Positions 1-5,996 of a stretch of 7,095 nt of DNA are shown here, piece after piece; the stretch's first letter is position 1, and each line of letters begins with the position of its first letter. The stretch spans positions 1-7,095 of the forward strand of contig SRXB01000108.1 in NCBI GenBank assembly GCA_009724975.1, written 5' to 3'. Made by a program: the position numbers and the translations under genes. Below the pieces are notes generated by a model, which worked only from the letters and a program-made list of their open reading frames with translations, was not told the DNA's origin and did no database searches. Source of the DNA: a bacterium. Its GTDB lineage: Bacteria; Desulfobacterota; Deferrisomatia; Deferrisomatales; BM512.

Positions 1-15
1 AAAAGACGATATTTG

Positions 16-44
16 TTGAAAACCCGAACCGCGAGCCCTAATAT
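16..44 (+). promoter_or_regulatory. Predicted sigma70-type promoter for the membrane methyltransferase gene
   Basis: TTGAAA at 16-21 matches the -35 consensus at 5 of 6 positions. TAATAT at 39-44 matches the -10 consensus at 4 of 6, and the spacer is exactly 17 bases. Transcription would start near 51, leaving a leader of about 29 bases before the ATG at 80. This is a match by eye in a relatively A+T-rich 79-base leader. The leader itself shows no coding region or stable hairpin that I can support. Confidence 0.5.
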
Positions 45-79
45 CTGCAAAAAATCACCTCGACCGAAGAAAGAGATAA

Positions 80-838
80 ATGACCACTCCCATAAACGAC
101 GAAATGGCCGCCCAGGGGCAAACACTCTTTCGCTTCAGAAGCTTCATCCCCCTGATTTTCATCCTGCCGGGCTACCTCGCCCTCTCGCAGACCATGGAGA
201 TGGAGGGAAAGATTTCTGCCCTAATGGTCAATTTCATAGACCTTCTCTGCCTGCTCATCTCCCTTTGCGGACTCCTCATAAGGGTGCTTTCGGTCGGCTT
301 CAGCCACTCGGCGACCTCGGGCCGCAACACAAAGCGCCAACTGGCCAACTTCCTAAACACAACAGGCATGTACTCGATCGTGCGAAACCCCCTCTACCTC
401 GGCAACTACCTCATGCTCATAGGCGTGGCCCTCTCGCTGAAAGTCTGGTGGTTCCCCGTGATAGTCACCCTCTCCTACTGGCTCTACATGGAGCGGATAA
501 TCGCCACCGAAGAGCGCTTTTTGACAGGCAAATTCGGCGAGGAATACTATAAATGGGCGGCCTCAACGCCAGCCTTCATACCCAAGCTCTCTGGCTGGAC
601 CCCTCCGGCCCTTGAATTTTTGCCCAAAAAAGTCCTGCGCCGCGAAATTTACGGCTTCACGGCCCTCATCGTCAGCTTTTTCCTCATAAAGCTGGCCGTT
701 TCCCTCTTTTTCAGAGGAGAAACCCTTGCCCAGTTTAGCGACCGCAATAGCACCTGGCTTTGGGGCACGGCCCTCTCCGCCGCTTTTTTCTGCGTGATTT
801 ACGCGCTCAAAAAAACCACTAAAATCCTCACCCGCTGA
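80..838 (+). CDS. Integral-membrane methyltransferase, ICMT/PEMT superfamily
   Basis: This 252-residue membrane protein probably transfers a methyl group from S-adenosylmethionine to a lipid, lipid-phosphate or prenyl-cysteine acceptor at the inner membrane. The superfamily signature is clear: G96-M-Y-S-I-V-R102-N103-P104-L-Y-L-G108 in the cofactor-binding region (the family more often has RHP), followed by E144-E145, F152 and Y156-Y157, and a PAFIP stretch at 164-168. Hydrophobic segments lie at about 21-37, 49-74, 105-140, 190-211 and 225-243. The last two extend beyond the minimal catalytic core. The start ATG has only a weak A/G-rich Shine-Dalgarno (AAGAAAGAG); an ATG at codon 9 is a possible alternative. 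The acceptor cannot be told from sequence. Leptospira LmtA, which methylates the lipid A 1-phosphate, belongs to this superfamily and is one candidate function, by inference only. It has its own promoter and the next gene has another, so it is probably not part of the efflux operon. Confidence 0.85.
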   Translation: MTTPINDEMAAQGQTLFRFRSFIPLIFILPGYLALSQTMEMEGKISALMVNFIDLLCLLISLCGLLIRVLSVGFSHSATSGRNTKRQLANFLNTTGMYSIVRNPLYLGNYLMLIGVALSLKVWWFPVIVTLSYWLYMERIIATEERFLTGKFGEEYYKWAASTPAFIPKLSGWTPPALEFLPKKVLRREIYGFTALIVSFFLIKLAVSLFFRGETLAQFSDRNSTWLWGTALSAAFFCVIYALKKTTKILTR

Positions 839-863
839 TTTTTTGGCCTCATAAAATTCATTG

Positions 864-891
864 TTGACAAGGCGCGCCCCTTTTATATATT
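864..891 (+). promoter_or_regulatory. Predicted sigma70 promoter of the tetR-efflux operon
   Basis: A perfect -35 box, TTGACA (864-869), is followed after 16 bases by TATATT (886-891), 5 of 6 to the -10 consensus. The start site would fall near 898, inside the palindrome described in the next entry, giving a leader of about 26 bases. The strong -35 box and A+T-rich -10 region contrast with the G+C-rich surroundings. The spacer contains GGCGCGCC (871-878). No convincing terminator for the upstream gene separates it from this promoter; there is only a T-run at 839-844 without a matching stem. Confidence 0.7.
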
Positions 892-907
892 TAACGCTAG
901 TTAAATA
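888..907. promoter_or_regulatory. Palindromic operator, probable TetR-family binding site
   Basis: The sequence TATTTAACGCTAGTTAAATA has perfect 8-base inverted arms (888-895 and 900-907) around a 4-base centre, GCTA. It overlaps the -10 box and the predicted start site and ends 16 bases before the tetR ATG. Size, symmetry and position are those of operators bound by TetR-family dimers that repress their own operon by blocking RNA polymerase. Which protein binds is inferred from adjacency. Confidence 0.7.
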
Positions 908-923
908 AATTTTGGAGGTGCAA

Positions 924-1538
924 ATGCCCAAAGAAAAAATCCCCAAAGAACAAGAGACAATTGTGAAGAGGCGCATAGTGGAGTGCGCCGCCCGCCTCTT
1001 CGCCTCAAAAGGCTACGCCGCCACCTCGGTTCGCGAAATAGTCTCCAGCGCGGGGGTCACCGCCCCCGTCCTCTACTATTATTTCAAGAGCAAAGAGGGG
1101 ATTTTTCTCGAAATCACCAAAGAGGGGCGAAAGCAGTTCGACGAAATGCTCTCGTCGGTCCAATCTATGCAGGGTAGCGCGCGGGAGAAGATAACGCTTC
1201 TCGTCCTGGGCATGCTGCGCATCCACCGAAAGCACATCGACGCCGCGAGGGTAATCCACTCGGCCTTCTTCGGCCCGCCCGAGGGCGCTCCGGACTTCGA
1301 TTTCAAGGTCTTCCACGCAAACCTCATCTCCACGCTCACGTCCATTGTCGAAAAAGGCATGAAAGACGGGGAAATCGCCAAAATAAACCCAGGCGCCATA
1401 AACGGCGCCGTACTGGGCGTCATCGGCCATTGCCTTGATTCGGAACTCTTCTTTCCCGAACTCGCGGTGGACGAGCGACAGGCGCTTGAGATTATCGACG
1501 TATTGTTCCGGGGGATATTGCCCCGCGACGCACAGTAA
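924..1538 (+). CDS. TetR/AcrR-family transcriptional repressor of the efflux operon
   Basis: The 204-residue protein has the usual TetR-family length and layout. The N-terminal DNA-binding domain (about residues 12-60) reads I18-V-E-C-A-A-R-L-F, then S28-K-G-Y-A-A-T-S-V-R-E-I, then A43-G-V-T, ending in the recognition-helix signature L50-Y-Y-Y-F-K-S-K-E58. The rest is a divergent, mostly helical ligand-binding and dimerisation domain, so the inducer cannot be predicted. The start is set at the ATG at 924 because GGAGG at 914-918 lies five bases upstream. A longer frame from the TTG at 912 would place this ribosome binding site inside the coding region. The gene sits directly downstream of a palindrome-bearing promoter and 11 bases before the adaptor gene, so autoregulation and control of the pump are the natural reading. 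It is likely derepressed by a pump substrate. Confidence 0.9.
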   Translation: MPKEKIPKEQETIVKRRIVECAARLFASKGYAATSVREIVSSAGVTAPVLYYYFKSKEGIFLEITKEGRKQFDEMLSSVQSMQGSAREKITLLVLGMLRIHRKHIDAARVIHSAFFGPPEGAPDFDFKVFHANLISTLTSIVEKGMKDGEIAKINPGAINGAVLGVIGHCLDSELFFPELAVDERQALEIIDVLFRGILPRDAQ

Positions 1539-1549
1539 AAGGGATCAAA

Positions 1550-2914
1550 ATGAAAAAATTCCTCTTCGTCGGGGTTTTCGCCCTCACGCTGGCCTCTTTG
1601 ACCACTGGCTGCTCGCCCGCCAAAAACGAAAACGCGGCGGGGGAGCAAAAGACAACCAAAGCGGCGACCGCCGTCGAGGTGGCCTCCGCCTCTTTTTCCG
1701 AGGCCAGGGAGGGCGTCGACGTGGTCGGCTCCCTCGCGCCCAAGTTCGAAGCCACGGTGCGGACCGAGGTCAAATCGCTGGTGACCGACGTTTACGTGAC
1801 CCAGTGGGTGCCGGTCAAAAAAGGCCAGCCGCTGGCGAAAATCGACACCCGCGACCTTGAAGTATCACTGGCGCGGGCCAAAGCCGCGGTCGAGGCCGCC
1901 AAATCCCAGGAGGCGGGTGCGAGGGCGCAGGTTTCGGCTGCGGAATCGGCCTGCGAGACGACCAAATCACAGGCGGAGGGAGCCAAATCGCAGGCGGCGG
2001 CGGCCAGGGCGGGACTTTTGGGGGCGAAAGCCGATTCCGACAGGGCCGAGCGCGAATACCAGCGGCTGTTGAAGCTGAAGGAGTCGGGGCTGGCCACCCA
2101 GCAAAACCTTGACGACGGCCAGACCCAGCGCGACGCCGCGAAAGCCCGCGTTGACTCCGCCGAGGCGCAGATAAACTCCGCCGAGGCGCAGTTCCGAGCC
2201 GCAGAGGCTCAGATAACTTCGGCCAAATCACAGGCGGAGGCCGCCAGGGCGCAGGCGAAGGCGGCGCAGGCCCAGATCGCCGCCGCCGAGGAGGATGCAA
2301 AGAGAATCGAAACCTTCCTCGCCAAGGCGACGATAACTTCGCCCCTGAACGGCATTGTCGCCGAGCGCTTCATCAACCCGGGCGACCTGCCGGGCGACGG
2401 GCCGATGTTCCGCATAGTCGACAACCGCGTCCTCGACCTGGCCGTGAGCGTGCCATCGCAATCAATATCCAAGATCAAGGCGGGCCAGCCCCTCTCCTTC
2501 GCCACCGACGCGATGCCGGGCGAAACTTTCCTCGGCAAGGTGATGTTCATAAACCCCTACGCAGACGCCGCCGACCGCTCGCTCAAGGTGACCGCCGAGG
2601 TCCAAAACCCCGAGGGGAAACTAAAGGGCGGCTTTTTCGTGCGCGGCAAAATAATCACCGGCGAAAAGGGCAACGCCCTCCTCGTCCCCCGAAACGCCCT
2701 CGCCTCTTGGGATGTCGCCTCAAAAACCGCCTTCCTCTACGTCGTCGAAAATTCCTTGGCGAAAAAGAGGAAAGTAGCCACCGGAGCCGTCATCGGGGAA
2801 TCCGTGGAAATTGCCTCGGGTCTATCTCAGGGAGAACTTTACGTAACCAAGGGCGGCTTTAACATAAACGACGGCGAAACGGTCAACGCGGTCAGGGCCG
2901 AGGGGGCGAAGTAA
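1550..2914 (+). CDS. RND efflux periplasmic adaptor (membrane fusion protein), long-hairpin lipoprotein
   Basis: This 454-residue adaptor links the inner-membrane pump to the outer-membrane channel. A hydrophobic leader (residues 2-20) ends in LTTGC with C21 as the probable lipidated Cys; Thr at -3 is a slightly atypical lipobox, and Ser follows at +2. Domains in order: first half of the lipoyl domain (about 56-104, with K90-K-G-Q-P-L), coiled-coil hairpin (about 105-256), second lipoyl half (about 257-291, with T263-S-P-L-N-G-I-V and P277-G-D), beta-barrel (about 293-383) and membrane-proximal domain (384-454). The hairpin tip carries R172, L176 and T183, the spacing of the RLS channel-contact motif of AcrA (R128, L132, S139), with Thr for Ser. 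Each hairpin arm has about ten Ala-rich heptads, roughly twice AcrA. A purine-rich GGGA precedes the ATG. The gap to tetR is 11 bases, and the pump ATG follows this stop after one base, so the two are probably translationally coupled. Confidence 0.93.
   Translation: MKKFLFVGVFALTLASLTTGCSPAKNENAAGEQKTTKAATAVEVASASFSEAREGVDVVGSLAPKFEATVRTEVKSLVTDVYVTQWVPVKKGQPLAKIDTRDLEVSLARAKAAVEAAKSQEAGARAQVSAAESACETTKSQAEGAKSQAAAARAGLLGAKADSDRAEREYQRLLKLKESGLATQQNLDDGQTQRDAAKARVDSAEAQINSAEAQFRAAEAQITSAKSQAEAARAQAKAAQAQIAAAEEDAKRIETFLAKATITSPLNGIVAERFINPGDLPGDGPMFRIVDNRVLDLAVSVPSQSISKIKAGQPLSFATDAMPGETFLGKVMFINPYADAADRSLKVTAEVQNPEGKLKGGFFVRGKIITGEKGNALLVPRNALASWDVASKTAFLYVVENSLAKKRKVATGAVIGESVEIASGLSQGELYVTKGGFNINDGETVNAVRAEGAK
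1862..2305 (+). repeat. Heptad-encoding repeat region of the adaptor hairpin (21-base periodicity)
   Basis: The two hairpin arms are built of seven-residue units such as AKSQAEG and SAEAQIN, so the DNA repeats every 21 bases. The clearest tandem copies are at 2154-2174 and 2175-2195, which share 17 consecutive identical bases (ACTCCGCCGAGGCGCAG). A third copy at 2196-2216 matches the first at 16 of 21 positions. A second pair, at 1961-1981 and 1982-2002, repeats the AKSQA heptad. An 18-base identical direct repeat (CCAAATCACAGGCGGAGG) occurs at 1962-1979 and 2223-2240, one in each arm. This is coding sequence, not a mobile or CRISPR repeat. Confidence 0.85.
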
Positions 2915-2915
2915 T

Positions 2916-5900
2916 ATGTTTCTCTCCGATCTGTCGATAAAAAGGCCGGTTTTCGCCACGGTGATGATGCTGGCGCTGGTGGTTCTGGGGATATTTTCAT
3001 ACCGCAAACTCGCCCTGGACCTTTACCCAAACGTGGAGATCCCCGTACTGGTGGTCAAAACCATGTACGCCGGAGCCGCGCCCGAGGCGGTCGAGCGCGA
3101 CGTTACGAAGAAAATCGAGGAAGCCACCAACACCATCGCGGGGGTGAAGCACATAAACTCCTCATCCATCGAGGGAATGTCCATCGTCGTCATCCAGTTC
3201 ACCCTCGAAACCAAAATAAACGAGGCCTCCCAGGACGCCCGCGCAAAAATCTCCGGCATTCGCGGCGACCTTCCCGAGGGGATAGAAGAGCCGGTTATAC
3301 AAAAGCTGGATTTCTCGGCCATGCCGATAGTCTCCCTCGCCGTCAAATCCGACAAAATCCCTCCCAGGGAGCTTTCCACCCTCGTTGACCGCAAGGTAAA
3401 GCCAAGGCTTGAAAACATTTCGGGCGTCGGCAAGGTGGAGCTTGTGGGCCTTTCCAAGCGGCAGATAAACATCGAGCCCGACAGCGGGAAACTTGAGAGC
3501 TTCGGGATGGGCGTGGACGAGCTAATAGGCGGATTGCGCTCGGAAAACATCAATACGCCGGTTGGACGAGTCAAAAGCGGCGCAAGCGAGGTCCCAATGC
3601 GGGTCATGGGAAGGCCCTCCTCCGCATTCGGCTACGCCGGCATGGAGATAGCGGGGCGAGCCGGAAGGCCGGTTACGCTGGCGCAGGTGGCCACCGTGAC
3701 GGACGGGGTTGAGGAACAGCGTTCGCTGGCGATTCTGGACGGGACCCCCGCAATAGGCATAGACATCCAGAAACAATCCTCGGCAAACACCGTCGAAGTG
3801 GTCGATTCGGTCAAGAAAATCCTCGAAAAAGTAAAGGCCGAGCTTCCCCCGGGAACCTCCATCGAGATGGTGCGCGACGCCTCGGTCTTCATCCGCGATT
3901 CGGTTGAAGACGTGGAAATATCCATGATTCTGGGCGGCATACTGACCATCTTCATCGTCTTTTGCTTCCTCAACTCCTGGCGTTCCACCGTAATAACGGG
4001 GCTGGCGCTCCCCATCTCGGTAATGAGCTCCTTCATCATCATGAATTTCATGGGGATGACCCTCAACGTCATGACCCTTATGGCCCTCTCGCTTGCCATA
4101 GGCATGCTCATAGACGACGCGATAGTCGTGCGCGAAAACATAGTGCGCCACCTTGAGATGGGCAAGGACCACTTCACCGCCGCGCGCGACGGAACCTCCG
4201 AGATAGGCCTCGCGGTCCTCGCCACCTCGCTCTCGATAATGGCGGTCTTCGTGCCGGTCGCCTTCATGAAGGGAATAGTCGGGCGCTTTTTCTTCTCCTT
4301 CGGCATGACGATAGCCTTCGCGGTCCTAATCTCCCTCTTCGTCTCTTTCACACTCGACCCCATGCTCTCCTCGCGCTGGGTCGATCCCGATATCGAAAGG
4401 ACCGGCAAGCGCCACCTTATCGCGAGGTTGCTGGACAAATTCAACGACTGGTTCGACGCCACCGCCGACAAATACAAAAAGATAATCGGCTGGGCGCTCG
4501 ACCACCGTAAAACCATCCTTATTGCGGCCTTCCTCTCCTTCGTCGGCGGCATCATGGTCTTCGGCTCCCTCGAATCCAACTTCATGCCCGCCTACGACAA
4601 GGGAGAGTTCCTCCTCAACTTCAAAACCGCGCCGGACGCCTCCATAAACGAAACCAAGGAGCGCATGGAAAAGGTCTTTGCCGAACTCAAGGCCCTGCCG
4701 GAGATCGAAAGGGTCTACGCCACCATCGGCGCCAACAATTCGTCGGTGAGGGACGCCTCTCTCTATGTAAAGCTCGTTGACAAAGCCCTGCGCACGCGCA
4801 CCCAGGACGAGGTCCAGCGCGACGTGCGCGCAAGGCTTTACAAAATCCCGGGAATCCTAAGCTCCATTTTCGAGGCTGGCGGCTTTCACGGCGAAAAAGT
4901 CCTTCAGGTGAACATCACCGGCGAGGAGATCGACAAGCTGAAGGAGTATTCCCGAACCCTCAAAAAAGCGGTGGGGCAGGTCCCAGGAATAGTGGACCTC
5001 GAAGCGACGATGGAACACGACATCCCCGAGTTCAAGATAGCGGTAGACCGCCAGAGGGCGATTGATTCGGGGATAAACAGCTCCAAGGTGGCTACTACCC
5101 TGGGCGCGCTGGTCGGGGGGCAGGTGGTCTCCACCTTCCAGGACGACATAGGCGATTCCGTTGACATCCGCGTTCGTCTGCCCGAGGAAAAGAGGGGAGA
5201 CATGGGGGCGATATCCGCCCTGCGCCTCTACGCGCCACCCAAAACCGCCTTGGCCGCGCCGGCCCTCGTCCCTCTTGGGGAGCTTATAACCTACGGCTTC
5301 GACAAAACACCATCCGAGATAGCCCGAAAAGACCTCTCTCGCCAGGTTGTCCTCTCGGCCAACCTCGACGGCCTTCCCCTCGGAACGGCGGTCGCCAAAG
5401 TAAAAGAGGCCTCCGACAGGATGGAGCTTGCGCCCGGCTATAAAATCAACTTCTCCGGCGAGGCCGAGGACATGGCGGAATCCTTCGCCTACATGGCCGA
5501 GGCGCTCCTGCTGGCCATCATCTTCGTCTACCTCATACTCGCGGCGCAGTTCGAGTCCTTCATAGACCCCCTCTCCATAATGCTCTCGCTGCCGCTTTCG
5601 CTGGTCGGCATGGCCGGCATGCTCAGGCTCACCAACGACACGATAAGCATAATGAGCCTCATCGGCCTCATCATGCTCATGGGTCTTGTCACCAAAAACG
5701 CCATCCTGCTGGTGGATTACGCCAAAGTCCTCAAAGCCGGCGGGATGGAGAGGCGAGAAGCGCTAATAACCGCTGGCCGCACCAGACTTCGCCCCATAAT
5801 GATGACCACCCTGGCGATGATCTTCGGCATGCTCCCCACCGCCATGGCGATAGGCGCTGGCTCAGAAATGCGCGCGCCGATGGCCCGCGCAGTCATCGGC

Positions 5901-5996
5901 GGCCTCATAACATCCACCATACTCACCCTAATCGTCGTTCCCGTCGTCTACGCACTCCTCGACGACTTCGGCGGCTGGATACGGAGAAAATGGGGA
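2916..5996 (+). other. RND permease domain of the fusion (residues 1-1027)
   Basis: The length, about 1027 residues, is that of a stand-alone RND permease, so nothing was lost from the pump in the fusion. Both repeats are present, each with six membrane segments and a large periplasmic loop. TM12 (about 989-1015) is followed by a short amphipathic basic tail (G1019-G-W-I-R-R-K-W-G1027) typical of the cytoplasmic C-terminus of RND pumps. The conserved T-L-D-P-M-L-S-S-R-W block after TM6 is intact. Catalytic relay residues D400, D401 and K927 are all present, so the pump is predicted to be active. The substrate is unknown. Confidence 0.92.

Noticed and set aside
13..552. A + strand open frame overlapping the methyltransferase gene
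   Set aside because: The translation is Pro/His/Arg-rich without motifs, while the other frame carries the ICMT/PEMT signature and membrane segments.
809..846. Intrinsic terminator after the methyltransferase gene (A-run 809-816 and T-run 839-844)
   Set aside because: The A-run and T-run could pair only weakly, and no G+C-rich stem precedes the T-run.
869..884. Imperfect palindrome AAGGCGCGCCCCTT between the -35 and -10 boxes as a second operator
   Set aside because: Most of its symmetry comes from the short GGCGCGCC core, with a break in the flanks; the A+T-rich palindrome over the -10 box is a far better candidate.
912..923. TTG at 912 as an upstream start for the TetR-family gene, adding four residues
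   Set aside because: The GGAGG ribosome binding site at 914-918 would then lie inside the coding region, whereas the ATG at 924 is ideally spaced from it and gives a normal N-terminus.
1961..2240. CRISPR-like or mobile-element repeat
   Set aside because: The repeats are in-frame 21-base heptad codons inside a coiled-coil domain, with no spacers, inverted ends or transposase.
4080..4139. Assignment of the pump to the heavy-metal (CzcA/CusA) RND class
   Set aside because: TM4 reads IDDAIVVREN with two adjacent Asp residues, as in drug/hydrophobe pumps, rather than the DGA pattern usual in metal pumps.
3632..4585. Long open frame of 317 codons on the minus strand inside the RND gene
   Set aside because: It is antisense to conserved RND motifs, is very rich in Ser/Arg/Met with no recognisable domain, and reflects the strong third-position bias of the + strand gene.
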